The notes beneath the pieces are model-generated. The model saw nothing but the letters and a program-made list of their open reading frames with translations, had not been told where the DNA came from and searched no databases. From NCBI GenBank assembly GCA_947631235.1, contig CANRKO010000001.1:186001-250000 (forward strand): a stretch of DNA of 64,000 nt. Reading direction: 5' to 3'. Shown one piece after another: positions 53,099 through 61,038 of the stretch. Within the stretch, counting starts at the first letter, position 1. Every line of letters starts with the position of its first letter. This DNA is from an uncultured Clostridia bacterium. GTDB taxonomy: Bacteria; Bacillota; Clostridia; UBA1381. The translations under genes and the position numbers were made by a program.

Positions 53099-53126
53099 AT
53101 TATACGCCCCGATATGCGGTTATCAA
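53099..53126 (-). promoter_or_regulatory. Promoter for the DUF4430 lipoprotein / ECF-S operon
   Basis: Minus strand TTGATA (53126-53121), 16 bases, TATAAT (53104-53099). Confidence 0.65.
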
Positions 53127-53127
53127 T

Positions 53128-53160
53128 AAAGAAAACGGCTCAAAACCGCAGTTTCAAGCC
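53128..53160 (-). terminator. Terminator of the tRNA-Ser transcript
   Basis: On the minus strand GGCTTGAAAC (53160-53151) pairs with GTTTTGAGCC (53146-53137), loop TGCG, then GTTTTCTTT. Confidence 0.7.
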
Positions 53161-53169
53161 ATTTCCCTG

Positions 53170-53260
53170 TGGCGGAGAAGGAGGGATTTGAACCCTCGCG
53201 CCGGTTTCCCGACCTACACCCTTAGCAGGGGCGCCTCTTCGGCCTCTTGAGTACTTCTCC
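53170..53260 (-). tRNA. tRNA-Ser (anticodon GCU)
   Basis: The minus strand folds as a class II tRNA: acceptor GGAGAAG/CTTCTCC, anticodon loop with GCT, long variable arm, T arm GAGGGTTCAAATCCCTC, G73 and encoded CCA. It reads AGY Ser codons. Confidence 0.95.
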
Positions 53261-53353
53261 GTAAAGACGGCATACGGTGATTTTCGGGCAGCCGCCGCTC
53301 TAAAAAGCAGCCCGCGCCGTACGCAGTACCGATATTAATAAATGTGTAATGAA

Positions 53354-53441
53354 TGGAGGAGAGAGCGGGATTCGAACCCGCGAGCGCTCGCACGCTGCCG
53401 GTTTTCAAGACCGGTGCTTTCAACCACTCAGCCATCTCTCC
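53354..53441 (-). tRNA. tRNA-Ser (anticodon UGA)
   Basis: The minus strand folds as a class II tRNA: acceptor GGAGAGA/TCTCTCC, anticodon loop CTTGAAA with TGA, variable arm GCGTGCGAGCGC, T arm GCGGGTTCGAATCCCGC and encoded CCA. The discriminator base reads U where G is usual for bacterial tRNA-Ser. It is the first gene after the promoter at 53472-53500. Confidence 0.95.
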
Positions 53442-53471
53442 GCTTTCGCGTCAAATTCACTGACGCAGACT

Positions 53472-53500
53472 ATTATAACAAAAACACGGTTTAATGTCAA
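53472..53500 (-). promoter_or_regulatory. Promoter for the two tRNA-Ser genes
   Basis: Minus strand TTGACA (53500-53495), 17 bases, TATAAT (53477-53472), a consensus promoter. Confidence 0.85.
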
Positions 53501-53588
53501 TAGTTTTTTACAAAACTTTTAACCCTCATACATATTGAGCTGCCGGAAGAATTCCCGCATTGTTGCAAATTTTACCGAAAACTATTTT

Positions 53589-53617
53589 GTATATTATTTT
53601 AACGTATGTGCAAAATA
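53589..53617 (+). promoter_or_regulatory. Candidate sigma-G promoter for the SASP gene
   Basis: GTATA (53589-53593), 17 bases, CAAAATA (53611-53617). This fits the sigma-G pattern GHATR / CATNHTA with one mismatch. No vegetative promoter of equal quality is present. Confidence 0.4.
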
Positions 53618-53688
53618 GTATCAGTGTCGATGAAATTCGACACGATTTAAATAGATTTGGGACTTTGAATGTGAAGGAGGGAACAGAA

Positions 53689-53880
53689 ATGGCAAAGAGC
53701 AAAATCAACATTCCGCAGGCAAAGCAGGCTATGGATCAGTTCAAGATGGAGGCTGCACGCGAGGTAGGCGTGAACCTTTCGCAGGGTTACAACGGCGACA
53801 TCACTGCTAAACAGGCAGGTTCCGTAGGCGGTCAGATGGTTAAGAAGATGATCGAGGATTACGAAGGCAGACTTAAGTAA
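53689..53880 (+). CDS. Alpha/beta-type small acid-soluble spore protein
   Basis: The 63-residue protein has the SASP core: the germination-protease site in FKMEAAREVGVNL, GYNGDITAKQAGSVGGQMVKKMI. These proteins coat spore DNA and give UV and heat resistance; the GPR protease degrades them at germination. ATG 53689 follows GAAGGAGGG; the frame extends upstream but is not coding. It is the clearest sporulation gene in the window. Confidence 0.95.
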   Translation: MAKSKINIPQAKQAMDQFKMEAAREVGVNLSQGYNGDITAKQAGSVGGQMVKKMIEDYEGRLK

Positions 53881-53922
53881 TTAAGCCGTGCAACAATTCA
53901 AATCTTTAATTTGAACCGCGAT

Positions 53923-53966
53923 AAAAAAGGTTATTAAAAATGACTGTATTTTTAATAACCTTTTTT
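53923..53966. terminator. Bidirectional terminator between SASP and amidohydrolase genes
   Basis: Perfect 18-bp arms 53923-53940 and 53949-53966 around TGACTGTA, with A/T runs at both ends. Confidence 0.85.
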
Positions 53967-53968
53967 CC

Positions 53969-55120
53969 TTATTTAACTTTATTGCCGTCTATAAACGCCA
54001 TAACGCATTTCGCATCAAACCGCGTCGGCAAATCGGTAAACACCGCTATGTCCGCGTCCTTGCCGACCTCCAAAGAGCCGACCCTGTCGTCAATGCGGCA
54101 GTTTTTCGCCGCGACGCTCGTTATTGCCTTTAAAGCCTTATCCTCGTCCATGCCGTGCTTTACCGCCATAGCGGCGCAAAGCGGCAGATGCTCTATCGTA
54201 ATTTCGGGATGGTCGGTAATAATCGCCGCGTCAATGCCGCGCTCCGACAGATTTCTGTACGTGTCGAACGTGAGGTTTTTAAGCTCCGGCTTGCTCCTGT
54301 CGGAAAGCGTCGGGCCGAGCATTACGGGAATTTTTTCACGTTCGAGTATCGGCGCGACCGCGTCGCCGTCGGAACAGTGCTCGATTGTAACGTCCACGTC
54401 AAACTCTTTGCCTATCCTTATCGCGGTACAAATATCGTCCGCGCGGTGGGCGTGGATTTTAACGGGAATTTCACGTTTAAGAACAGGTATCATCGCGTCA
54501 AGTTTAATATCAAACTCCGGCTTTTCGTTATTCTCGCTGTCGGCGGCATAAGCGTCGAGTTTTTCCATATAATCCCTCGACTTGATAAACAGCTCGCGTA
54601 TCAGCGCGACCGTACCCATACGCGTAACGGGAGCTTCCTCCTTTTCACTGTAGACCGCCTTGGGATTTTCGCCGAGAGCCATTTTCATCGCGGCGGGAGC
54701 CTTCACGATCATATAGTCAATACATATGCCGTGCGTTTTCACAGCCGCGAACTGACCGCCCACGGGGTTCGCGCTGCCCGGACCCGTTACGACCGTGGTA
54801 ATGCCCGCGCTGCGTGCTTCCTTAAAACCTCGGTCAAACGGATTTATACCGTCTATCGCGCGGAGGTGGGGCATAACGGGGTCGCTGTCCTCGTTGCCGT
54901 CGTCGCCCTCGAACCCTATGGAGTCCTCGAACATACCGACGTGACAGTGCGCGTCGATAAGCCCGGGCATAACTACCATGCCCTCCGCGTCAATAATGCT
55001 GTCGGCAGATTGTTCAGTCTCGCCGACATATAAAATTTTTTTGTCAAACAGCACGCAGCCGTTTTCGATAACGTCACCCGCCATAGTGACGACTTTTCCG
55101 TTTTTGATTAGTGTTTTCAT
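53969..55120 (-). CDS. Metal-dependent amidohydrolase family protein
   Basis: The 383-residue TIM-barrel hydrolase has the metal motif DAHCH (about residue 57), downstream His residues in KIHAHRADD and TIEHCSDG, and the catalytic Asp in ITDHPE. It is close in layout to imidazolonepropionase-like or adenine deaminase-like members, but no histidine-degradation genes are near. The substrate is unknown. Its start overlaps the trxB stop by 4 bases. Confidence 0.8.
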   Translation of the reverse strand: MKTLIKNGKVVTMAGDVIENGCVLFDKKILYVGETEQSADSIIDAEGMVVMPGLIDAHCHVGMFEDSIGFEGDDGNEDSDPVMPHLRAIDGINPFDRGFKEARSAGITTVVTGPGSANPVGGQFAAVKTHGICIDYMIVKAPAAMKMALGENPKAVYSEKEEAPVTRMGTVALIRELFIKSRDYMEKLDAYAADSENNEKPEFDIKLDAMIPVLKREIPVKIHAHRADDICTAIRIGKEFDVDVTIEHCSDGDAVAPILEREKIPVMLGPTLSDRSKPELKNLTFDTYRNLSERGIDAAIITDHPEITIEHLPLCAAMAVKHGMDEDKALKAITSVAAKNCRIDDRVGSLEVGKDADIAVFTDLPTRFDAKCVMAFIDGNKVK

Positions 55121-56049
55121 ATGCTTTTAATTCCCAATTCATTCACATAATTTATCGCGCTGTTCGCCGCGACCGCGCCGTCTGCCGCAGCGGTTATCAC
55201 CTGACGCAGCGGCGACACCCTTACGTCTCCCGCGGCGTAAATGCCGCGTATATTCGTCGCGAGGTACATATCCGTCTTTATAAATCCTCTCTCGCACAGC
55301 GCTATACCCGTTTCACCCGCGAGAGCGGACGACGGCACAATACCTATCGCCACGATCGCGCCCGACGCTTGCAGCACATTTTTCTCACCCGTTGCCACAT
55401 TCTTAACCGACACGCTTTCAAGCGACGATGTGCCGTTAAACCGTTCGACAACGGTATCGGTAAGAATTGTTATTTTACCGTTCGACCTCGCTCTTTCGAG
55501 CAGAGACGCGCTCGCTTTGAACCGCTTTGAACGGTTTAATACGTATACCTTCGAGCAGAGCGTCGAGAGGTAAATCGCATCCTCCATAGCCGTGTTGCCG
55601 CCGCCTACGACGCATACAGTCTTGTCCTTAAAGAACGCGCCGTCGCACGTCGCGCAGTACGACACACCCGCGCCCGTAAGCTCTGTTTCACCCGGTGCGC
55701 CAAGCGTTTTCGGCTCCGCGCCGGTCGCGAAAATCACAGCCTTAGTCATGTACTTGTTTCTGCGTGTGTGTATGACCTTAACGTCATACCCGGCGTTTTC
55801 GATTGACTTCACGTTATCCCTAACAAATGTAACGTCGTACTTTTTCGCGTGCCTTTCAATCGCCGCCGCAAGTTCTTCGCCCGTGGGATTGTCCGCAAAA
55901 CCGGGGTAGTTGTCTATCTCGTGCGTCTTTAAAACCTGACCGCCGCACGCGAGTTTTTCAAGCACAAGCGTTTTCATACCGCCCCTTGCCGCGTAGATAG
56001 CCGCGCTCATTCCCGCCGCGCCGCCGCCAATTATCGCCACATCATACAT
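55117..56049 (-). CDS. trxB: Thioredoxin reductase
   Basis: The 310-residue flavoenzyme has the FAD motif IIGGGAAGMSAAIYAARGG, the redox pair CATC in SYCATCDGAFF, and the NAD(P) motif VVGGGNTAMEDAIYLS. It reduces thioredoxin or a related disulfide protein. No trxA is adjacent. It overlaps the glycosyltransferase gene by 8 bases, so the three genes form one leftward operon. Confidence 0.9.
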   Translation of the reverse strand: MYDVAIIGGGAAGMSAAIYAARGGMKTLVLEKLACGGQVLKTHEIDNYPGFADNPTGEELAAAIERHAKKYDVTFVRDNVKSIENAGYDVKVIHTRRNKYMTKAVIFATGAEPKTLGAPGETELTGAGVSYCATCDGAFFKDKTVCVVGGGNTAMEDAIYLSTLCSKVYVLNRSKRFKASASLLERARSNGKITILTDTVVERFNGTSSLESVSVKNVATGEKNVLQASGAIVAIGIVPSSALAGETGIALCERGFIKTDMYLATNIRGIYAAGDVRVSPLRQVITAAADGAVAANSAINYVNELGIKSI

Positions 56050-57013
56050 CGCTATCGTCCTCCTCGTTCACATACGCCTCGATAATATACCTCGGTCTGC
56101 GCTTGACCTCCTTATAGAGTTTGCCGATATACTCGCCGATAAGCCCCACCGCCAAAAGCTGTACGCCGCCAATGAACCATATCGACATCATAAGCGACGC
56201 CCAGCCCGCGCCGGTGTTGCCGAGCAGCTTTTCCACAAGCGCGTACACAGCCATGGCGAACGCGAACACGCACACAACAGCGCCGAGCGTGCTTATCATA
56301 CGTATCGGACTTATCGAAAACGACGTTATACCGTCGAACGCAAACGACAGCATCTTTTTAAGCGGGTACTTCGACTCGCCCGCGAACCGCTCCGCTCTGT
56401 CGTAATACACGCTTGTTGACTTAAAGCCCACAAGCGGCACCATTCCGCGCAGGAACAAATTACGCTCGGGGAAATCCGCGAGAGCGTCGAGAGCGCGCTT
56501 GCTCATAAGACGGAAGTCGGCATGGTTAAACACGATCTTAACGCCCATAAAATTCATCAGCTTGTAAAACGCCACCGCCGTCGTGCGCTTGAAGAACGTG
56601 TCGGTTTCGCGCTTGTTCCTCACGCCGTAAACCACGTCGTACCCGTTTTTAAAATTCCTGACCATTTCGGGAATGACGTTTATATCGTCCTGCAAGTCCG
56701 CGTCTATCGAGACGGCGCAGTCGCACTCGTCCTTGACCGTCATAAGACCGCCGTAAAGCGCGTTCTGATGACCTGCGTTATGCGCGAGCTTTATTCCCGA
56801 AATCTCCCTGTGCTCATGCGCGAGCGTGCTTATAATATCCCAAGTACCGTCGAGCGAGCCGTCGTCCACAAACACGATACGGCTCTTGCTGCTTATAAGC
56901 CCCTCCTCGGTCATGCTGCCGAAAAGCTCCAGCATACGCTTTGACGTTTCGGGCAGCACAGCCTCCTCGTTGTAGCAGGGAACAACCACATATAATTTTA
57001 CGCTTTTGTCCAT
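56042..57013 (-). CDS. GT2 family glycosyltransferase (GtrB/DPM1-like) with two C-terminal TM segments
   Basis: The 323-residue enzyme has a GT-A domain (VVPCYNEEAVLPET, VFVDDGSLDGTWD, SIDADLQDD) and two C-terminal membrane segments (about 238-262 and 272-295). This layout matches GtrB-type enzymes that load a sugar on undecaprenyl phosphate for envelope modification. The acceptor system is not in the window. GAGGTAGAGAT precedes the ATG. Confidence 0.87.
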   Translation of the reverse strand: MDKSVKLYVVVPCYNEEAVLPETSKRMLELFGSMTEEGLISSKSRIVFVDDGSLDGTWDIISTLAHEHREISGIKLAHNAGHQNALYGGLMTVKDECDCAVSIDADLQDDINVIPEMVRNFKNGYDVVYGVRNKRETDTFFKRTTAVAFYKLMNFMGVKIVFNHADFRLMSKRALDALADFPERNLFLRGMVPLVGFKSTSVYYDRAERFAGESKYPLKKMLSFAFDGITSFSISPIRMISTLGAVVCVFAFAMAVYALVEKLLGNTGAGWASLMMSIWFIGGVQLLAVGLIGEYIGKLYKEVKRRPRYIIEAYVNEEDDSDV

Positions 57014-57046
57014 ATCTCTACCTCTGTAAATAAATCATATACAATA

Positions 57047-57075
57047 ATTATACTACATTTTTCCTGCTTTAACAA
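57047..57075 (-). promoter_or_regulatory. Promoter for the GT2-trxB-amidohydrolase operon
   Basis: Minus strand TTGTTA (57075-57070), 17 bases, TATAAT (57052-57047). Confidence 0.65.
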
Positions 57076-57125
57076 GAGTATCGGCAAAAAAATCATTTTG
57101 TCAACAAAACTTTTAATATTTGTAA

Positions 57126-57154
57126 TGGTAAGTCGGAGTATTATGTGGTAAAAT
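57126..57154 (+). promoter_or_regulatory. Extended -10 promoter for the GNAT gene
   Basis: TGTGG directly before TAAAAT (57149-57154); the -35 position (57126-57131) is poor. Confidence 0.5.
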
Positions 57155-57189
57155 TATAGTGATAAATAACGCAATCGGGAATGATATAT

Positions 57190-57654
57190 ATGATAAGACG
57201 AATGGAAAAAAGCGAAACGCGCGACGTAATGGATTTGTGGCTGCGCACCTCAAATTACTCCAATTCCTTTGTGGAGTCGGACTTCTGGACAATGCACTAC
57301 GAGTACGTAAAGCAAAAATACATAGACAAGAAAGACACCTTTGTGTATATTAAGGATAACAAAATAGTCGGGTTTACCGTTGTTGACGGCGGCAGCGAGA
57401 TATGCGGACTGTTCGTAGACCCCGAGTACCAGAACGAGGGAATAGGCAGGAAGCTTATAACGTTTCTGAAATCCGAGTACACGCGCCTTCACATTGATAT
57501 ATACGCGCGGAACAGAAAGGCGTTTGCGTTTTCGCTGCAAATGGGCTTTGTTGTGGACAGCGCGTCGCGTCAGGCAAACAACAACGAGCTTATGTACACC
57601 ATGGCGTGGGGCGAGGACGAAACCGAGGACGACGTAAAAATCTGGAAGAGATAA
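57190..57654 (+). CDS. GNAT family N-acetyltransferase
   Basis: The 154-residue protein has the acetyl-CoA motif A region LFVDPEYQNEGIGRKLITFL and motif B DIYARNRKAFAFSLQMGF. The N-terminal MIRRMEKSETRDVMDLWLRT is usual for the family. The substrate (amine, peptide or protein N-terminus) is unknown. ATG 57190 lies 9 bases from GGGA; 57181 is the longer ATG. Confidence 0.88.
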   Translation: MIRRMEKSETRDVMDLWLRTSNYSNSFVESDFWTMHYEYVKQKYIDKKDTFVYIKDNKIVGFTVVDGGSEICGLFVDPEYQNEGIGRKLITFLKSEYTRLHIDIYARNRKAFAFSLQMGFVVDSASRQANNNELMYTMAWGEDETEDDVKIWKR

Positions 57655-57708
57655 GCGGGAATGGGAAAAGCTGCGCGGCAACAGGTGCCGCGCGGCTTAA
57701 ATTTTATG

Positions 57709-57737
57709 TTGCAAAACGGAACGATATGTGCTACAAT
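57709..57737 (+). promoter_or_regulatory. Promoter for HAD-bipA
   Basis: TTGCAA (57709-57714), 17 bases, TACAAT (57732-57737). Confidence 0.65.
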
Positions 57738-57757
57738 ACTGCATTGAGGTGAAAAAA

Positions 57758-58390
57758 TTGAAGGGAGCAATATTTGACGTTGACGGCACACTGCTCGACT
57801 CTATGAAAATGTGGTACGAGCTTGTTGTGCGGTTTTACGATGAACACGGCGTGCAGGCTGACGCGGACGAGGCGTTTAAGTACATGGATATGACGCTCGA
57901 AGAGTCGATACCGATTATCACAGAGAAATTGGGTCTCGACATGACGTTTGACGAGATACTGGCGTGCCTTAAAAGAATGGCAGCCGATTACTACAGGGAG
58001 AGCGTTCCCTTAAAGGACGGCGCGGCTGAATATATGAAGAAACTCCACGGCGCGGGCGTTAAGATAGCAATCGCGACGTCCGGCTACGAGGAGCTTTGCA
58101 AAGCGGCGTTCACGCGTCTCGGCGTGTGGGATTTGATAGACGCGCGTGCGTACTCGGCTGAGGTCGGCGTGAACAAGTCAAACCCCGATATATACCTATT
58201 GGCGGCGGAAAGGCTCGGGGTCAAACCTGCCGACTGCACCGTGTACGAGGATATAGCGGTAGGTATCGAGGGCGCGAAAAAGGGCGGCTTTAAAACGTGC
58301 GCCGTATACGACGACTCAAACAAGGACGACACGGAGCTTTTGAAGGAAACCGCCGACCGCTACATCACGGGCTGGCGGGAGCTTATATAA
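57758..58390 (+). CDS. HAD superfamily hydrolase (beta-phosphoglucomutase/phosphatase-like)
   Basis: The 210-residue protein has HAD motif I FDVDGTLLDS, motif II ATSGYEE, the Lys in VGVNKSNPDIYL and motif IV VYEDIAVGIEGAKKGG, with a C1-type helical cap (about 15-80). It is a phosphatase or phosphomutase of unknown substrate. The start is TTG 57758, with GAGGTG 6 bases upstream; the earlier ATG at 57728 lies in the -10 region. bipA follows 15 bases later. Confidence 0.85.
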   Translation: MKGAIFDVDGTLLDSMKMWYELVVRFYDEHGVQADADEAFKYMDMTLEESIPIITEKLGLDMTFDEILACLKRMAADYYRESVPLKDGAAEYMKKLHGAGVKIAIATSGYEELCKAAFTRLGVWDLIDARAYSAEVGVNKSNPDIYLLAAERLGVKPADCTVYEDIAVGIEGAKKGGFKTCAVYDDSNKDDTELLKETADRYITGWRELI

Positions 58391-58405
58391 CAAAGGAAGG
58401 TTAGT

Positions 58406-60238
58406 ATGACGGAAAGAGAAAACATAAGAAATATAGCGATAATCGCGCACGTTGACCACGGCAAAACAACGCTTGTGGACGCGATGCTCGCGCAAAGCGG
58501 CACGTTCCGCGAAAATGAGCAGGTGGACGAGCGCGTAATGGACTCGAACGACCTCGAACGCGAGAGGGGAATTACCATTCTCGCGAAAAACACGTCGCTC
58601 GACTACAAGGGTACGAAGATTAACATTATAGACACGCCGGGACACGCCGATTTCGGCGGCGAGGTGGAGCGCGGACTTGAAATGGCTGACGGCGTGCTGC
58701 TTTTGGTCGACGCGTTCGAGGGCTGTATGCCGCAGACGAGATTTGTGCTGTCAAAGGCGCTTGCGCTCAGCTTAAAGCCTATTATAGTAGTAAACAAAGC
58801 CGACCGCCCCAACGCGCGTCCGTATGAGGTTGTGGACGAGGTACTTGAACTGTTCCTCGACCTCGGCGCGAGCGAGGAACAAATAGACACGCCCGTAATA
58901 TACGCGTCGGGACGCGACGGCTGGGCGAGCGCGGAATACAATCCCGAACAGCCCAACGGCGACCTTACGGCGCTTTTCGACCTTATCGTAAGCTATATAC
59001 CTTGCCCCGACTGCGAGGACGACGCGCCGTTTCAAATGCTCGTTTCAAACATAGATTACGACGAATACACGGGACGTATAGCAGTCGGCAAGATACAGCG
59101 CGGCAGCGTCACGACGAATATGCCGCTGTTGGTGTGCCGTCAGGACGGAACGGTCGCTCACGCCAAGGCTACAAAGCTTTACACCTTCGACGGACTTAAA
59201 AAATCGGCTGTAGACGAGGCGGGCGCGGGCGACATCGTGGCAATTTCCGGCATAGCCGACATAAACATAGGCGAAACGGTGTGCGACACAAACAATCCCG
59301 AGCCGCTGCCGTTCGTAAAAATAGACGACCCCGTTCTGTCCATGACGTTCAGCGTCAACGACAGCCCGTTTGCGGGGCAGGACGGTAAGTTTGTAACGTC
59401 GCGCCACCTTCGCGACAGACTGTTCCGCGAACTTGACTCAAACGTAAGCCTGCGCGTCGACGAAACGGACACGACCGAAAGCTTTGTCGTGTCGGGACGC
59501 GGCGAGCTGCACCTTTCCGTGCTTATTGAGAATATGCGCCGCGAGGGGTACGAATTTCAGGTATCGAACCCGGTTGTAATATACAAAACGATTGACGGCG
59601 TAAAGTGCGAGCCGATAGAGCGTCTGACGGTCGATGTGCCGGACGAGTATACGGGAGCCGTAATGGACGGCATTATACAGCGCAAGGGAGAAATGACGAA
59701 TATGACCCCCGCGTCGGCGGGCTACACAAGGCTTGAATTTCTTATCCCGTCGCGCGGTCTTATCGGCTATCGCAGCGAGCTGCTCACAGCCACAAAGGGT
59801 ACGGGAGTTGTCAACAGTATTCTTGAAGGCTACGAGCCGTACAAGGGCGATATGCCCGAAAGGAGCAGGGGGGTGCTTATCGCGTGGGAGAACGGTACAA
59901 CGATAACTTACGGACTTTTTAACGCGCAGGAGCGCGGCACGCTGTTTGTCGGACCGGGCGTAGAGGTATACGAGGGCATGATAGTCGGCGAGAGTTCACG
60001 CCTTGAGGATATTACGGTAAACGTGTGCAAGAAAAAACACGCCACAAACACACGCGCCTCGGGCAGCGACGACGCGCTTAAACTCACGCCGCCGAAGGAT
60101 ATGAGCCTTGAAGAGTGTCTCGAATTTATCGTCGGCGACGAGCTTGTCGAGGTAACCCCCAATCACCTCCGAATGAGAAAACGCATTCTTAACACATCCC
60201 TCCGCGCCAAAGCGGAAAGCAGAAAGAAACAGCAGTAA
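58406..60238 (+). CDS. typA: Translational GTPase TypA/BipA
   Basis: The 610-residue GTPase has G1 AHVDHGKTTLVD, G3 DTPGHADFGGEVER, G4 NKADRP, EF-G-like domains III and V, and the BipA-specific C-terminal domain (GTLFVGPGVEVYEGMIVGE). It binds the ribosome and aids 50S assembly and stress adaptation. AAAGGAAGG precedes ATG 58406. It is probably co-transcribed with the HAD gene. Confidence 0.96.
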   Translation: MTERENIRNIAIIAHVDHGKTTLVDAMLAQSGTFRENEQVDERVMDSNDLERERGITILAKNTSLDYKGTKINIIDTPGHADFGGEVERGLEMADGVLLLVDAFEGCMPQTRFVLSKALALSLKPIIVVNKADRPNARPYEVVDEVLELFLDLGASEEQIDTPVIYASGRDGWASAEYNPEQPNGDLTALFDLIVSYIPCPDCEDDAPFQMLVSNIDYDEYTGRIAVGKIQRGSVTTNMPLLVCRQDGTVAHAKATKLYTFDGLKKSAVDEAGAGDIVAISGIADINIGETVCDTNNPEPLPFVKIDDPVLSMTFSVNDSPFAGQDGKFVTSRHLRDRLFRELDSNVSLRVDETDTTESFVVSGRGELHLSVLIENMRREGYEFQVSNPVVIYKTIDGVKCEPIERLTVDVPDEYTGAVMDGIIQRKGEMTNMTPASAGYTRLEFLIPSRGLIGYRSELLTATKGTGVVNSILEGYEPYKGDMPERSRGVLIAWENGTTITYGLFNAQERGTLFVGPGVEVYEGMIVGESSRLEDITVNVCKKKHATNTRASGSDDALKLTPPKDMSLEECLEFIVGDELVEVTPNHLRMRKRILNTSLRAKAESRKKQQ

Positions 60239-60243
60239 AATAC

Positions 60244-60272
60244 TTGAATATTTACTTACCGTATGGTAAAAT
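60244..60272 (+). promoter_or_regulatory. Promoter for the Fic gene
   Basis: TTGAAT (60244-60249), 17 bases, TAAAAT (60267-60272) with extended -10 TGG. The first palindromic site overlaps it. Confidence 0.75.
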
Positions 60273-60309
60273 AATGTCGCGGTTTTCGCGAAATATTACC
60301 GTATCGTAA
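60256..60309. promoter_or_regulatory. Twin palindromic operator sites upstream of fic
   Basis: TTACCGTATGGTAA (60256-60269) and TTACCGTATCGTAA (60296-60309) differ at one base and start exactly 40 bases apart, near four helical turns. The first covers the -10; the second lies in the leader, with a small hairpin (TCGCG/CGCGA) between. Confidence 0.7.
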
Positions 60310-60332
60310 CGGATGTGAAATGAGGTGTCATT

Positions 60333-60998
60333 ATGCAGGCGAAATTTTCCATGTCGCAGAAAGAAAATGTTTTCTTTGTCAAACGGAACATTGTCGATTA
60401 TATATGGAAAAGCGCAAACCTTGAAGGCATCGGAGTAACATATCCCGACACGCAGACCATTTATGACGGCTTATCCGTTTCGGGGTACACAATAGATGAA
60501 ATCAACGCGATAAACGACTTGAAACATGCTTGGCAGTTTATTCTTGACAATATTGACGCTGAACTTGATCTTGACTATATAAAGCATACGCATATGCTGC
60601 TCGGAAAGTTTACCGTTATCAATGCCGGCTCGCTTCGCCGTGACGAGGTGCATATCGGCGGTACGGACTGGACTCCCGACATGCCGGAGGAAAACAAAAT
60701 TAAGGAAGAAATAAATGCCGTAATGCGCCGCTCGGATATATCGCATACGGAACGCGCGCTGGATATGACGCTGCTTCTGATGCGCCGGCAAATGTTTTAT
60801 GACGGCAATAAACGGCTTGCGATGCTTATAGGTAACAAAATTATGATAGAGAACGGTCAGGGAGTAATAAGCGTTAAGCAGAGTGACAACAGCGAGTTTT
60901 ACAGATTGCTGATAACGTATTACGAAACGGGAAACGCCGACGCAATAAAACGGTTTATGTATGACAACTGCATTGACGGTATGACGTTTACGCAGTAA
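60333..60998 (+). CDS. Fic family protein with altered catalytic motif
   Basis: The 221-residue protein has a Fic fold: TMLLGKFT-like helix region, LRRDEVHIGGTDWTPDMPEE flap, and the core QMFYDGNKR (153-161) that corresponds to HxFx(D/E)GNxR. The usual catalytic His is Gln153, while the phosphate-binding GNKR is intact. An N-terminal inhibitory-type motif SANLEG (27-32) fits [S/T]xxxE[G/N]. It may AMPylate poorly, use another chemistry or act as a binding protein. GAGGTG precedes ATG 60333. No antitoxin gene is adjacent. Twin palindromes cover its promoter. Confidence 0.82.
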   Translation: MQAKFSMSQKENVFFVKRNIVDYIWKSANLEGIGVTYPDTQTIYDGLSVSGYTIDEINAINDLKHAWQFILDNIDAELDLDYIKHTHMLLGKFTVINAGSLRRDEVHIGGTDWTPDMPEENKIKEEINAVMRRSDISHTERALDMTLLLMRRQMFYDGNKRLAMLIGNKIMIENGQGVISVKQSDNSEFYRLLITYYETGNADAIKRFMYDNCIDGMTFTQ

Positions 60999-61027
60999 AA
61001 AAGAAGGTCATATGACCTTCTTTTTGC
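60998..61027. terminator. Bidirectional terminator between fic and the toxin gene
   Basis: GAAGGTCA (61003-61010) and TGACCTTC (61013-61020) in a near-perfect palindrome with A- and T-runs. Confidence 0.85.
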
Positions 61028-61038
61028 GTTTGGAATTT

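Noticed and set aside
53900-53925. T-box-like GAACCGCG
   Set aside because: It lies in the 3' region after the SASP gene, lacks the TGGNACCGCG core context and stem I, and no synthetase follows.
60333-60998. Doc/Phd-type toxin-antitoxin pair
   Set aside because: No small antitoxin ORF flanks the Fic gene; the upstream gap holds only promoter and palindromes, and the Fic protein has its own inhibitory-type motif.
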